Shown piece after piece: positions 1 to 9,100 of a stretch of 64,000 nt of DNA (its first letter is position 1; each line of letters begins with the position of its first letter). A program made the translations under genes and the position numbers. The stretch is from contig JARLGU010000011.1 in NCBI GenBank assembly GCA_031292625.1, positions 62,001 to 126,000 of the forward strand, written 5' to 3'. The DNA is from Capsulimonadaceae bacterium. GTDB taxonomy: Bacteria > Armatimonadota > Armatimonadia > Armatimonadales > Capsulimonadaceae. The notes beneath the pieces were generated by a model that was given only the letters and a program-made list of their open reading frames with translations, ran no database searches and was not told the DNA's origin.

Positions 1-1310
1 GTCGCGAGAAGACGCTGTTGCAGAGCGCCGATCCGATTCGCATGCGAGAGATCGGCAGGAAGGCTGCTTGTCTCATGACACAAAACGGCCGCGACGGCAA
101 CCGCCTGGGCTGAGTTTGAGCAAGTCCCAATCACGCGTGTCGTACCGAACGCCACATGCGAGACGCTAATAATGCGACCGGCGAGAAACAGATTCTTGAT
201 GTTGCGGCTATAGAGGCACCGGTACGGGATCTGATAGATAGACTTGTTCTGCCAATGCGTACATCCGGGAAACTCGCTGTAGACGCCATCCGCCGGATGA
301 AGATCGATCATCCAGCCGCCAAACGAAACGGCGTCGTAATGCGCCCCGCCGCTAACGACATCCTGCTGACGCAGTATGTAGTCGCCCTCAAACCGGCGGC
401 TCTCACGCTTGCCGGGGATCGTACTCACCCACTCCAGGGTCATGTTCGCGGCTTCGGGGAACTTGCCGGAGTTTTTGATGTAATCCCATACGCCGTAAAC
501 CACGCGCCACAGCTCCCACTTAATCTTCTCGGTGTCGTGGACGGTATCGAGGCGGCCGCCGTACTCGATCCACCAGAGGCGGCAACCGTCTTCGCTCGAA
601 TTGAAGTCACGATAGCGCGGGATAATCCCCTCGATATTTTCGTGCGCAAAACTGGGAGCGACAAAACGAACTGGCTTGCCGGTATCCCTGGAATAGAAGT
701 ACATCGAATGCCCAAGCAACTCTCCAAATGCCTCAGATGGCGCGAACGGTTCGTCAAACTCGTCCCGGCTCTCCGCACCCATCCTGAACGCAGCGCCCGC
801 AAGAAATCCGAGAGCGCCGTCGCCGGTCGCATCGCAGAACAGAGGCGCGTGCAACTCATACATCGTCGAGTTCTGGCTACAGAAAGCGCGGACGCTTCGG
901 ATTGTGCGGTCGTCGCTTTTCTCGACATCGAAGACGGCCGTATTCAGCAACAGAGTGATGCGGGGTTCCTCGACAACCTTCTCCAATACGATCGTGTCGA
1001 ACACAGGCGCGTTGCCTTCCGGATTGCGATACATGTTCTCGACGAGGATCTCGTTAATCACCCCACCCTCGCGCGCCCAACGGTTGTTGTTGCCGGCATG
1101 GGCAGTCGCACCGAGTATCCAGAGGCGCACCTCGGACGACGCATTGCCGCCGAGAACCGGACGATCCTGTACGAGCACGACCTTAAGTCCCTCGCGCGCA
1201 GCGGTAATCGCGGCAACAACGCCGGCCATACCGCCGCCGGCAACAATAAAATCGGCGCTGAGGCGAGTCACGGGAAAGGTTCTTTTGTTATCTGCAGGAC
1301 AAATTAGCAT
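1..1310 (-). CDS. FAD-dependent oxidoreductase, C-terminus cut by window edge
   Basis: Reading the minus strand from an ATG at 1310 gives an uninterrupted frame that leaves the window at position 1. The N-terminus has a Rossmann dinucleotide motif (VAGGGMAGVVAA, about residues 23-34) followed by LGGNASSEVR, as in FAD-dependent oxidoreductases of the PF12831 type. CDATGDGALGF near residue 155 is the usual second FAD-contacting segment, and LFLAGR near the visible end is also typical. AGGAAAC lies just before the ATG as a ribosome site. The AraC regulator gene ends 73 bp upstream on the same strand, so the two are probably co-transcribed. The substrate is unknown. In saccharolytic planctomycetes and Armatimonadota such enzymes are common beside glycosidases, so a sugar-derived substrate is an inference only. 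A complete relative lies at 62608-63873. Confidence 0.85.
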   Translation of the reverse strand, partial: MLICPADNKRTFPVTRLSADFIVAGGGMAGVVAAITAAREGLKVVLVQDRPVLGGNASSEVRLWILGATAHAGNNNRWAREGGVINEILVENMYRNPEGNAPVFDTIVLEKVVEEPRITLLLNTAVFDVEKSDDRTIRSVRAFCSQNSTMYELHAPLFCDATGDGALGFLAGAAFRMGAESRDEFDEPFAPSEAFGELLGHSMYFYSRDTGKPVRFVAPSFAHENIEGIIPRYRDFNSSEDGCRLWWIEYGGRLDTVHDTEKIKWELWRVVYGVWDYIKNSGKFPEAANMTLEWVSTIPGKRESRRFEGDYILRQQDVVSGGAHYDAVSFGGWMIDLHPADGVYSEFPGCTHWQNKSIYQIPYRCLYSRNIKNLFLAGRIISVSHVAFGTTRVIGTCSNSAQAVAVAAVLCHETSSLPADLSHANRIGALQQRLLA

Positions 1311-1383
1311 GGTGTTTCCTCAAACACAATGCTATCACGGCGCCGGAATGATTGGTTATCCTGCAACGAGCAAGGTTTTGCGG

Positions 1384-2313
1384 TTATCGCTCAAGCTCGC
1401 CAGTATGCCGCATCTGACGGTAACGCGCGGGAGGAATGCCGTAGGTATCGCGAAATAACCGCGTGAAGTGAGAGAGAGACTCGAACCCGAGGTCGAGGGC
1501 AATCGAGGCAATGAGATCGGTACCGGAAACTAGCCGCTGCTTGGCTTCGGCAAGACGATAGCTGCTGACGAATGCGTGCGGCGCTTGACCAGTCCAGCGA
1601 TGGAACTCGCGGCGAAACTGCGCCGGGCTGTAGCCGGTGGAACGGGCAAGCTCGCTAACCGAAATCCGCGGATCCGCCTGCAGCAGTTGCAACACCTCTG
1701 GCATTGCTCCCGTGGCAAGCAGGCGGCTGCCTTGCTCGCGTTCGAGCAGAGCAAACACACTCCCGAAAACTGCTTGAGCAAGTCCTGTGCGAACAAACGT
1801 CGCTGCCGCCGTCTGATCGTCCCACGCGGCCAGCAAGTCGAGCAACCACCTTTCCAGGCGAGCGCGATCCACGGCATCAGGAAAGACGCAAAGCGGAAGG
1901 CGGTAGTGATCCAGGAAATCGGTCCGGCCGTAGAGAGATAGTCGAAAGCCGAACGACAGCCATTCCGCGTCGGACTCGACAACCAATGAGCGCCCCGCAG
2001 ATAGGGGACCAAAACAGACGCAACCGGAAGAGGCGTCCACGGTTACGTTGTCCTGCGTAAGGACGATGTTCCCTTTGACGACTAGCCAGGCAAACGAAAG
2101 CGAGGACTCGCTGGTTTCCCAGATTCCCCCTGCCGTCATCTGCTGGCGCAGCATCCACGTAGGGTCGACGGTTATCGATCGAGCAACATGCGCATCCACA
2201 AGCAGATAGTTGCGGTGCGACGAGCATTTCTCCTGCCCCACATTGCGCATCGGGTGCGATACACGCTGCAATAGGCTCACATCGCGCGCCATCGACCGGT
2301 GTAGAACTTGCAC
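1384..2313 (-). CDS. AraC-family transcriptional regulator
   Basis: The protein has 309 residues. The last 100 or so form a double helix-turn-helix of the AraC/XylS type: SVSELARSTGYSPAQF is the first HTH, and the second includes IALDLGFESLSHFTRLF and the family signature ending YGIPPARYR. The N-terminal 200 residues match no named domain by eye but have the size of a cupin-like effector-binding domain. The first codon is GTG at 2313; an ATG at 2292 is an equally reasonable start, and a GGAGG lies about 14 nt before the GTG. The gene precedes the FAD oxidoreductase on the same strand and probably controls it. The inducer is unknown. Confidence 0.88.
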   Translation of the reverse strand: MQVLHRSMARDVSLLQRVSHPMRNVGQEKCSSHRNYLLVDAHVARSITVDPTWMLRQQMTAGGIWETSESSLSFAWLVVKGNIVLTQDNVTVDASSGCVCFGPLSAGRSLVVESDAEWLSFGFRLSLYGRTDFLDHYRLPLCVFPDAVDRARLERWLLDLLAAWDDQTAAATFVRTGLAQAVFGSVFALLEREQGSRLLATGAMPEVLQLLQADPRISVSELARSTGYSPAQFRREFHRWTGQAPHAFVSSYRLAEAKQRLVSGTDLIASIALDLGFESLSHFTRLFRDTYGIPPARYRQMRHTGELER

Positions 2314-2354
2314 GCGGAAGGTCGACGCCTCCAGAGGACAGACGCTGGAATATA

Positions 2355-2595
2355 AGAGCGTGTAAAAGATCGAAAGGTCTTGTAGGACGGCTTCTGCGGC
2401 CGCCGTGGCCGTTTTTGAAAAAGGGCCGCCACGACGCTTTCACTGCTCACGATGTGCGCTGGGATCGGACGCTGACGGCAAAAGGCCGTACGCGCGTTGA
2501 CGCGGCTTCGTAGAGGGAGGCGCGGGCAAAGTAAGGCACGACGGCCCGAGCCGTCCTGAATCTTTCTCGCAATACGCCAGTCTATTACACACTCT
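2355..2595. repeat. MITE-like dispersed repeat, copy A
   Basis: This 241-bp element fills most of the 341-bp gap between the AraC gene and the next gene. It is bounded by imperfect terminal inverted repeats: AGAGCGTGTAA at 2355 and TTACACACTCT ending at 2595. Nested inside is a second inverted pair, GGACGGCT at 2385-2392 and AGCCGTCC at 2549-2556. A hairpin with GGCC arms around GTTTTTGAAAAAG lies at about 2407-2426. Two further copies occur at about 23330-23574 and 62127-62573. No transposase is encoded, and I see no convincing gene in it although short frames exist. The rest of the gap shows nothing else. Confidence 0.75.
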
Positions 2596-2654
2596 AAGAA
2601 AAAGCGGAGCAAACGCCGACCGGACGGGCACTGAAGCTCAGCGGTCGAGCCCGT

Positions 2655-3725
2655 TTACACTCCGATCGGCGCGGCCGAATCGCGAATGACCAGATCCGCG
2701 CCAATAACCACATCGCTGACTTCCTCGTCGTTTGCGAGCTTGACCAAGCATTCAGCGCCCTTTCGGCCTAACGCGAGACGATCCTGGCGAATGGTCGTCA
2801 ACCGGGGGGCGGCGTAGTTGGCGACGGAGAAGTCTCCGAATCCGACCACCGAAAGGTCGCCAGGAACGTTCATGCCCAACTCTCGCGCGGCTTGCAGCAC
2901 GCCGAGCGCGGAGAGGTCGCTCGCGCAAACAATGGCGGTAGGAGGCTGCGCGACGCCGAGAATGTGGCGCGCCGCTGAGTAACCAGCCGATTCCGAAAAA
3001 TCCGCGCCGCTCTCGATTGGCGCGGGCAGTTCCAATCGGGCGACAGCGGCACGAAAACCGCGAAGGCGTTCGCGCGCGTCGATATTGTCCGGCACGGCGC
3101 TGACGAAGCCCAGTTTGCGGTGGCCCAGTTCGACAAGATAGCTGACCGCCTTTTGGACGGCCCGCTTATCGTCCACCCGGACGCACGGTATCGTTCGGCG
3201 GCCTGTGTAGCGGTTGATCGCAAGGACAGGAAATCCGCTGTCCCGAAGGCGCTCCACCAGGCCGAAATGCGCCGTACTGGTAAGCAAACACGCGATCGCC
3301 GAGCCAGGTACAAGGATGCCCGGCGGTTCCGGAGCCGTGCAATTGTAGGGGACGATGTGCATGTCCTGCTGCTCCATCGTCGATTGGAACCCGGACAGCA
3401 ATTCCGGAAAGTAGTATCCGTCCCTGCCGACGCCCGTTGACGGGATTAGCAGAGCCATCGGCCGGTTCGGCCGGCCAAGCGCTAGCGGCGCCGCAAGGTC
3501 CGCGACAAAGGTCCCCTTGCCATTGACGCGCCGGAGAAGTCCCTCGTCGATCAAACCGGCGATCGCTTGGCGCAACGTCATATACGCCACATCGAAGCGT
3601 TTTGCGAGCTCATATTCCCCGGGTAGACGCTCACCGGGCAGCCAAAGGCCGGAGTTGATCTCGCGGCGCAACTCCTCTTCGACAAGCCGGTATTTTGCCG
3701 GCGATTTCGTGATTGTTGTAGTCAT
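2655..3725 (-). CDS. GntR-LacI hybrid transcriptional regulator
   Basis: The 356-residue protein combines a GntR winged helix (about residues 10-75, with PGERLPGEYELAKRF and VAYMTLRQAIAGL) with a LacI/GalR-type periplasmic-binding effector domain (about 85-350, with HRKLGFVSAVPD and the closing DLSVVGFGDF region). This architecture is that of AraR-like regulators, which bind a sugar and release their operators. It is the last gene of the GH78-GH18-DUF1559 block on the same strand, so local control of those genes is likely. The matching motifs at 4591-4606 and 5901-5916 are candidate operators. The ATG start at 3725 lacks a strong Shine-Dalgarno sequence. Confidence 0.9.
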   Translation of the reverse strand: MTTTITKSPAKYRLVEEELRREINSGLWLPGERLPGEYELAKRFDVAYMTLRQAIAGLIDEGLLRRVNGKGTFVADLAAPLALGRPNRPMALLIPSTGVGRDGYYFPELLSGFQSTMEQQDMHIVPYNCTAPEPPGILVPGSAIACLLTSTAHFGLVERLRDSGFPVLAINRYTGRRTIPCVRVDDKRAVQKAVSYLVELGHRKLGFVSAVPDNIDARERLRGFRAAVARLELPAPIESGADFSESAGYSAARHILGVAQPPTAIVCASDLSALGVLQAARELGMNVPGDLSVVGFGDFSVANYAAPRLTTIRQDRLALGRKGAECLVKLANDEEVSDVVIGADLVIRDSAAPIGV

Positions 3726-3798
3726 ACTTTCGTAGTACGGTATCTCCCAGACAACGCATCCTATGATGCCATGCGCCGATGACCGCTGTCAATCGCTT

Positions 3799-4548
3799 TC
3801 AGTTCGCGTACCCCGGATACCAGAGCGACGCATTCGCCGGGTTCTCGTAAACCGTGGCGCTGAGCCATTTGACGTGGCCGTCGCAGTAGACGACATTCAT
3901 GCCGCCCGAATGCAGAGCTCCGATGCGCATGCTGGCCGTCGTTCCGACGCCCGCTTCCCACTCGGTCGTATGCGTGACCGGAAAACTCAGGTCCGCCGCG
4001 CCGCTGGTGTTTTGATAGTTCATTTCGCCAATTGCAATGGCGGTCGACGGCGCCGCAAGGCTGCACGTTTGAACCGGCACGTACGAGACTGGCGTATAAG
4101 CGCTCTTATCCTCGCGGATTATGATAAGGTCGTTGATGCAGTACTCCATCATGTTGTACGGCGTGGTCGTTCCCGGTACGAGCCAGCCAAAGTTGAGGGG
4201 CGACACGACGTGCTCCGGCCAATTTTCCGGAGCCGGCTGCGACGGACAGAGCCAGACGGCCGTCGACTTGATATAGGGATACAAAGCTGTCGGCACGTAA
4301 TTCGCGGTTGGAACCCAGGCATTCGGAGTGGACGTCGAGTTCCAGTAGTTCATGGGAAAAGTTTCGTCGTAGTCTTGCGTATACTGCATCAACGCCAGGC
4401 CCATTTGCTTTTCGTTGCTGGAGCACGATGCTTGCCGGGCCTTCTCGCGCGCAGTCGCGAACACAGGAAATAGAATTGCCGCGAGTATCGCAATGATTGC
4501 GATCACGACGAGGAGCTCAATGAGTGTAAAAGCAGTTCCCTTCTTCAT
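3799..4548 (-). CDS. DUF1559 prepilin-like protein (copy 1)
   Basis: A 249-residue protein with a class III (type IV prepilin) signal. After MKKGTA comes [18 protein letters not shown], with Glu at +5 and Ala rather than Gly at the cleavage position, followed by the [13 protein letters not shown] stretch. Near the C-terminus [13 protein letters not shown] fits the H-x9-DG signature of the DUF1559 (SBP_bac_10) family. Such proteins are expanded in Planctomycetes, Lentisphaerae and Armatimonadota, and their function is unknown. AGGAGAAACGAT precedes the ATG at 4548, which rules out the longer frame beginning at 4593. A promoter with a 17-bp spacer lies directly upstream. Its neighbours are a GH18 enzyme and the GntR-LacI regulator. 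A pilus-like surface structure that binds glycan is speculation. Confidence 0.92.
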   Translation of the reverse strand: MKKGTAFTLIELLVVIAIIAILAAILFPVFATAREKARQASCSSNEKQMGLALMQYTQDYDETFPMNYWNSTSTPNAWVPTANYVPTALYPYIKSTAVWLCPSQPAPENWPEHVVSPLNFGWLVPGTTTPYNMMEYCINDLIIIREDKSAYTPVSYVPVQTCSLAAPSTAIAIGEMNYQNTSGAADLSFPVTHTTEWEAGVGTTASMRIGALHSGGMNVVYCDGHVKWLSATVYENPANASLWYPGYAN

Positions 4549-4564
4549 ATCGTTTCTCCTATCT

Positions 4565-4593
4565 ATCCTACCAGAGTTACGAAACAATTGCAA
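4565..4593 (-). promoter_or_regulatory. Predicted promoter of DUF1559 copy 1
   Basis: On the minus strand, TTGCAA (4593-4588) and TAGGAT (4570-4565) are separated by 17 bp, and the ATG follows at 4548 behind a good ribosome site. The -35 hexamer overlaps the edge of a motif that is also found at the GH18 promoter. Confidence 0.5.
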
Positions 4594-4606
4594 CCTCGCT
4601 AGAGAG
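4591..4606. promoter_or_regulatory. Candidate operator, shared motif copy 2
   Basis: CAACCTCGCTAGAGAG matches 14 of 16 bases of 5901-5916. It has partial dyad symmetry (ACCTC and GAGGT arms) and abuts the predicted -35 of the DUF1559 promoter. The GntR-LacI regulator encoded nearby is the obvious candidate ligand, by inference. Confidence 0.45.
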
Positions 4607-4621
4607 GTAATGAATCGCGAA

Positions 4622-5797
4622 TTACGGGGAAGGCTCGTTGACCGCGTCCTTCACCGCCTTCAACAACAGGTCGCGCTGACCGGATGGTTGGTTTCGACGA
4701 TAGCCGTCGCCAAGCTCCCAAATCATCACGCCTCCAAGTCCGTGTGTCCGTGCGTAGCGCACCTTGTCCCGGATAAGACGCTCGTCGTCGTACGAGATGA
4801 ATAGCCGCTTCGCCGGGTCGGACGCATCGATCGACAGGTAGGGCGCATCCGCCATGCCGTCCCATCGGTAAACGGCTGGCGCATAATACTGATCCATCAG
4901 ACGACTATACGCGATGTCTCGTGGCGCGGCATCGGCAAATGCCTGCAAGGGTCCGTTCGCGCCATTCCAAATGAATCCGTAGAAGGCCGTGCCGATACTG
5001 AGCTTCTTCGGATTAACGCCGGCATCCAGGAACTGCTTTACGCGGCCGCTGACCGAGGGACAGGGAGTTCCGCGAGGCAATAGTCTGTTCCCGGCGTTCT
5101 GCAGGCAAGAGTTGAACCACGTGACGGGACCGATCCAGCGGCCGGACAAATCGTATGTCATGAGGTTGATCTGGTCGAACAAGTCCTGCACGCTGGCATA
5201 TTCCTGAACCTGCTGACTGCCGGCGGCCGCCGTCATCATAAGGCCCGGCTTTGCCGCGTTCAACTGTGCTCGCATGTCGCGGACAAAGGTATCGAAGTCG
5301 GCGACATCCGGCCGATTGAGGGGCTCGAAGTCAATATCGAGACCGTCGTAGCCGCGATCGACGACCAGCTTGACGAGCGTCGCCTCAAGCGCCGAACGCG
5401 CCGGCGGATCGTGGACAGCCGCGTGGAAACCTGCGCCGCCAGCGTCGCCGCCGACGCAAAGCAGCACCGGCCGCCCGGCGGCGTGCGCGGCCGCGATAAC
5501 GTCCGCCGATTGCGCCGGCGTGATAACATCCCTACCCTTCGATGTGTCGATTGACCCATCCGCCGCCGGTTCAACCGCGAAATGAATGAGATGCGTGATC
5601 GCCGAAAAGTCGATCTCGCGGGGGTCGAGAACGTGGCGCTCTTGCGACCACACTGCGTAATAGGCAGTCACCCAAAGCGGAGGAGCGCCAAGCGCCTCAT
5701 GGGAAGCAGCCGCTGACGGCACGCATATCGCGCACAAGGTCGCAATAAGCGCGATAGCATATTGAGCACATATCGTCCCAACCCGTCGATTGAACAT
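4622..5797 (-). CDS. Secreted glycoside hydrolase family 18 protein (chitinase-like)
   Basis: The 391-residue protein begins with a signal peptide (hydrophobic core about residues 11-28, probable cut after SAAA). The GH18 catalytic signature DGLDIDFE lies at 151-158, with E158 the expected proton donor and D156 its helper. Upstream [10 protein letters not shown] is the usual SxGG-type strand 3 motif. [11 protein letters not shown] near the C-terminus is the typical last barrel strand, whose Trp sits in the active site. GH18 enzymes cleave beta-1,4-GlcNAc polymers by substrate-assisted catalysis. No carbohydrate-binding module is visible. AGGAGG lies 9 nt before the ATG, and a perfect TTGACA box lies upstream. 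It is followed by the DUF1559 gene. Chitin or peptidoglycan-like substrates are both possible. Confidence 0.92.
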   Translation of the reverse strand: MFNRRVGTICAQYAIALIATLCAICVPSAAASHEALGAPPLWVTAYYAVWSQERHVLDPREIDFSAITHLIHFAVEPAADGSIDTSKGRDVITPAQSADVIAAAHAAGRPVLLCVGGDAGGAGFHAAVHDPPARSALEATLVKLVVDRGYDGLDIDFEPLNRPDVADFDTFVRDMRAQLNAAKPGLMMTAAAGSQQVQEYASVQDLFDQINLMTYDLSGRWIGPVTWFNSCLQNAGNRLLPRGTPCPSVSGRVKQFLDAGVNPKKLSIGTAFYGFIWNGANGPLQAFADAAPRDIAYSRLMDQYYAPAVYRWDGMADAPYLSIDASDPAKRLFISYDDERLIRDKVRYARTHGLGGVMIWELGDGYRRNQPSGQRDLLLKAVKDAVNEPSP

Positions 5798-5873
5798 CCC
5801 GGTACTCCTCCTGAAAGGCCCGCAGAACGAATCAATGCATCCCTAACGCCATGACAACGACGTCGATACGCAG

Positions 5874-5903
5874 AGTATATACCTTTCGACCGAATAATGT
5901 CAA
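5874..5903 (-). promoter_or_regulatory. Predicted promoter of the GH18 gene
   Basis: Minus-strand TTGACA (5903-5898), an 18-bp spacer and TATACT (5879-5874) give an 11 of 12 match to the housekeeping consensus. The leader to the ATG at 5797 is about 70 nt. A perfect palindrome, CTCTATAGAG (5905-5914), lies immediately upstream of the -35 box. Confidence 0.65.
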
Positions 5904-5916
5904 CCTCTATAGAGAG
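5901..5916. promoter_or_regulatory. Candidate operator, shared motif copy 1
   Basis: CAACCTCTATAGAGAG includes the 10-bp palindrome CTCTATAGAG and overlaps the edge of the GH18 -35 box. The same motif with two changes stands at the same place in the DUF1559 promoter (4591-4606). Confidence 0.45.
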
Positions 5917-5932
5917 AATTATCAAGGAATCA

Positions 5933-6000
5933 GGGGACTGGCTTTGCGGTTGGTTAAGACGGCAATGCGCGCATTGCCGTCCCGTCGTCAGCCAGTCCCC
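5933..6000. repeat. Nested palindrome, REP-like or terminator
   Basis: Outer arms GGGGACTGGCT (5933-5943) and AGCCAGTCCCC (5990-6000) are perfect complements. They enclose a perfect 22-bp palindrome at 5959-5980 (ACGGCAATGCG and its complement). The structure lies 12 bp beyond the stop codon of the GH78 gene. It could end that transcript, but it lacks a T tract and resembles intergenic REP/REPIN palindromes. Confidence 0.7.
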
Positions 6001-6012
6001 ATGATGCGCCCT

Positions 6013-8934
6013 TTATGGGCACCCTTCGACAACGTAGCAACCGGGAGCAGTCAGCGTGACGAAAGCGCGGCCGTCCGCCGAGCGGCGCGACGGCACGACC
6101 TTGCCGTCGACTCTCACGGTTCGTCCCGGCACGCCGACAGAGGCGGTCGTTCCATCGGGGATCTGGGCCGAAATGGACAGCCATCCAGCAGCGGCGCTTG
6201 CGTGAACGCGGATCGCGCCCCGCGGCGTCGGCACATCGCCCGCGGCCCATGAAAGCCCGGCCAGGTCGGGAGCAATGACCACTGTTCGATAGGCCGGGCC
6301 GGTCGACCGCACGCCCAGGACCCACTCGGTCAGCCAACTGGTTACGCCCGACGACCATGCATGGCAATAGCTCGCGAAGCCGGGCAATTTCATCGGCGCG
6401 TCTGGCTCGCCCCAGTGGGGATTGCAGGTCTCCCAATAGGTTGTGGCGCCGGCATCCAACATCGCGCCCCAACAATCGCGCGCGACCTGCATGGCTTCGT
6501 CCGTATGACCCAACTTACTGAGGACCGGCTCGATGAAGTACAGATAGTATGGAGTAATAACCCTCGCCTTGGCCGATGGCGACGGTTTCACCCAACCGGC
6601 GCTGCCGAGCTTTAGCACCCGCGCATAAATTGCCGCCTGCTGATCGGATGTCGCGACGCCTGCAAGGATCGCTCGCGTATTCTCCTGGATGCGGTCTCCA
6701 TACGTATTGCTCTGCGTATCGAGGAGTTTGCCTCTCGCCGCCGCCGTCATGTCGTCAACAAGCTTGGCGCATGTCGCCGCGTTTTTCAGATCGCCCATTT
6801 GCCCGAACAGGTACCCCGCCTCGCGGAAAGCCTCGATATAGTAAAGATCCGTAATCGCTCTCGATTCAGGATTATCTTCGTTGGGACCCACTCCGGGACA
6901 CCAATCGCAATACATGAAGTCATTTTTGTCGTTATGAGGCTGCAAGTTTTGAAACAGACCGCCAGCATCCAAATCGCCGCGCATATAATCGACGGTCGAC
7001 AAGAGGGTATCGTGGCATGCGAGCAGAAATGCCGAGTCGCCGAGGTTGCGATAATGGTTTGCCAAGATACGGATCCACGATGCCGAGTAGCCAGGAATAC
7101 CGTTGATATGATGTTTGGCGACGGGAACCTGCGGCCCTAGCCGCCAGATCGAGCGCTCCGTAAGAAAGAGATCGCCGAATGCGCACGCGATCGTCTCCCC
7201 GCTCGCCTCGTAATCGCCTGACCAGAGCCCACGATCCCGCTTAACCCCATCCCAGATGTCGTCCTGCATGCAAAGATGAGCTGTATAGGCGCCGGTATAC
7301 CACATGCGGGTAAGCCGTTCGCCGGAGCAGTCGAAACTGCCGTTGTACGTAACGGGGTAGTAGACGTGGTCGAACGAAATGCCGATCCTCTCCGCGGAAC
7401 CGTTACCCGCGGGCGGGAACGTAAGGAGCGCATACCGGGCTCCCGTGATCGTCGTATAAAGGGGCGAAGCCCCCGCCGCCGTGATCTCCTGACGCGGGGT
7501 TGATCCGATCTTGTTTACGACGTTAGCGGGAGGGACAGCCGGATCCGGGTTCAGCGTAAAGGCAGCATGGACCCACGGCCTGGTCTGCGCCTCTTCGACG
7601 CTTTCCCCCGTGCCGACGGATACGACGGCTTGACCGCTTGAGGTGACGCGCACGCGTCCGTTCAATTCCTTGCCGAAGTCGATGAGGACGGTCGGCGGAT
7701 CGGTCGAGCCAGCGGGCGGAGGCGTAACGGTCATCATCTCGCCACGCGCGAGTCCCTCCGCGCCCGAGATTGCGCCTGCGCCGGGATGCACGGTCAGAAC
7801 GGCGGCAACAGGAAGGTCGAGATGCGCAAGACACTGCGACTTATCGGCAACGAGCCCCGGCCAACCATTGATCTGCCCCGCCGATCGATACCGGTCGGAA
7901 CGCAGTCCGCCTGATGTCGCCGGTCCGGACCAGTCGGCATCATTGAAGCCGGCCGCATTCCAATCAACGCCGGGGTTCGGCGCGGTCGAGACGCGCCACG
8001 AAAGATCCGTCGGAGCCAGGATCTTGCCGTCCGCATCGATCTGAGCGACCGCCCCCGCCGCGCCGGCCTCGTTTCGACAGCGCATCGCAAGCACATTACG
8101 CCCCTTGCGCAGCAGGCGGGTAACGTCCTCGTTCTGTACAATGTTCCACGAAGATCCCGTGGCTGCCGCGACGCCGTTAACGTAAGCCGTGTAACCGTCG
8201 TCGGCAGTTGCAGATAAGGTCGCTTTCGTAGGAAGTGTCGCCAGATCAAAAGTTTTACGAAGGTAGATCGTCTGCTTATCGGTGGTTTCCGAAGCCCATA
8301 TCCAGTTTACGCCTTCGCCGACGCTCAGGGCAAGGCGCGCCTTTGGAGGCGCTGGCCAGCCATCCGGAACCTGAGGTGAAGCCGCTGAGGAGCGTCCAAG
8401 AATTTCCTTTGCGGCCGTCCACGACGAATCACTGAAATCCTCCCCCGCCCAATTGCCTGCAATCGAACCGGAATGCGCCCTCCACGAACCATTCGTCGCG
8501 ATTGGCTCTTGTCCAGGGATTTGCAGCCACGCGATGATGGATGGATCGCTGGCGCCGCTTACCCGGATCGCCAGCACATTTCGCCCGGGATGCAGCAAAG
8601 TCGCGACATCATACTGCCTCGCCTGCCGCGATTGCTCGATACGTCCAGCCGAGTGTCCGTTCACAAAGATCTCGCCTGGTCCGGACGCGGCGACGACCAG
8701 GGTCGTCCACGTTGGCGCATCCGTTAAGGCGAAGGCCCTGCGAAACGCCGCCGAACCGCCACCGTTTTGGTCTCTCGCGTCGATCCATGCGGGCGCGGAT
8801 GAGCCCGCGCCTGGTTGTGGACAGGCCGGGACATAGGTCGGGTCGACCGTGGGAGGCGATGCGAATGCGGCTGAGCAAGCTGCGAGGGAAGCCAGGCAAA
8901 CAAAGAAACGACGCACGAAGTTGGAAGCGAACAT
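6013..8934 (-). CDS. Secreted GH78-like alpha-L-rhamnosidase
   Basis: A 973-residue protein with a signal peptide (about residues 1-25, ending AAFA). The N-terminal half contains two jelly-roll domains with lectin-like strands such as GPGEIFVNGH and DDGYTAYVNGVA. A GH78-type linker domain follows, then an (alpha/alpha)6 barrel (about 540-880) with YTGAYTAHLCMQDDIWDG and KRDRGLWSGDYEA. The late YCHAWSSGVTSWLTEWVLG corresponds to the HGWSAGPTYWL-like signature of the family, and a C-terminal beta domain closes the protein. GH78 enzymes release L-rhamnose from plant glycosides or rhamnogalacturonan by inversion. GGAG precedes the ATG. It heads the GH78-GH18-DUF1559-regulator block. Substrate specificity cannot be read from the sequence. 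Confidence 0.88.
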   Translation of the reverse strand: MFASNFVRRFFVCLASLAACSAAFASPPTVDPTYVPACPQPGAGSSAPAWIDARDQNGGGSAAFRRAFALTDAPTWTTLVVAASGPGEIFVNGHSAGRIEQSRQARQYDVATLLHPGRNVLAIRVSGASDPSIIAWLQIPGQEPIATNGSWRAHSGSIAGNWAGEDFSDSSWTAAKEILGRSSAASPQVPDGWPAPPKARLALSVGEGVNWIWASETTDKQTIYLRKTFDLATLPTKATLSATADDGYTAYVNGVAAATGSSWNIVQNEDVTRLLRKGRNVLAMRCRNEAGAAGAVAQIDADGKILAPTDLSWRVSTAPNPGVDWNAAGFNDADWSGPATSGGLRSDRYRSAGQINGWPGLVADKSQCLAHLDLPVAAVLTVHPGAGAISGAEGLARGEMMTVTPPPAGSTDPPTVLIDFGKELNGRVRVTSSGQAVVSVGTGESVEEAQTRPWVHAAFTLNPDPAVPPANVVNKIGSTPRQEITAAGASPLYTTITGARYALLTFPPAGNGSAERIGISFDHVYYPVTYNGSFDCSGERLTRMWYTGAYTAHLCMQDDIWDGVKRDRGLWSGDYEASGETIACAFGDLFLTERSIWRLGPQVPVAKHHINGIPGYSASWIRILANHYRNLGDSAFLLACHDTLLSTVDYMRGDLDAGGLFQNLQPHNDKNDFMYCDWCPGVGPNEDNPESRAITDLYYIEAFREAGYLFGQMGDLKNAATCAKLVDDMTAAARGKLLDTQSNTYGDRIQENTRAILAGVATSDQQAAIYARVLKLGSAGWVKPSPSAKARVITPYYLYFIEPVLSKLGHTDEAMQVARDCWGAMLDAGATTYWETCNPHWGEPDAPMKLPGFASYCHAWSSGVTSWLTEWVLGVRSTGPAYRTVVIAPDLAGLSWAAGDVPTPRGAIRVHASAAAGWLSISAQIPDGTTASVGVPGRTVRVDGKVVPSRRSADGRAFVTLTAPGCYVVEGCP

Positions 8935-9100
8935 TGGAAATATCTCCGGCGATGGTTGGGGTACGCCGGATCAGTTCTCTACGTTGACATTGGAATCCTG
9001 CGGCGCGCGGCGCCGGGGGCGCCAAAGAGAGACAGCCGGGCGAGGAGGCCCGGATGTTCGCAATGACTCCGTCCGACTATTCTCTCATCGCCCCGCCAGC

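Noticed and set aside
156-1307. Long plus-strand frames opposite the FAD gene (156-1307, 904-1458)
   Set aside because: The minus strand gives a full FAD oxidoreductase with clear motifs. The plus frames have no family features.
8974-8999. Plus-strand TTGACA near 8984 as a promoter
   Set aside because: No plus-strand gene follows and no -10 box was found at the right spacing.
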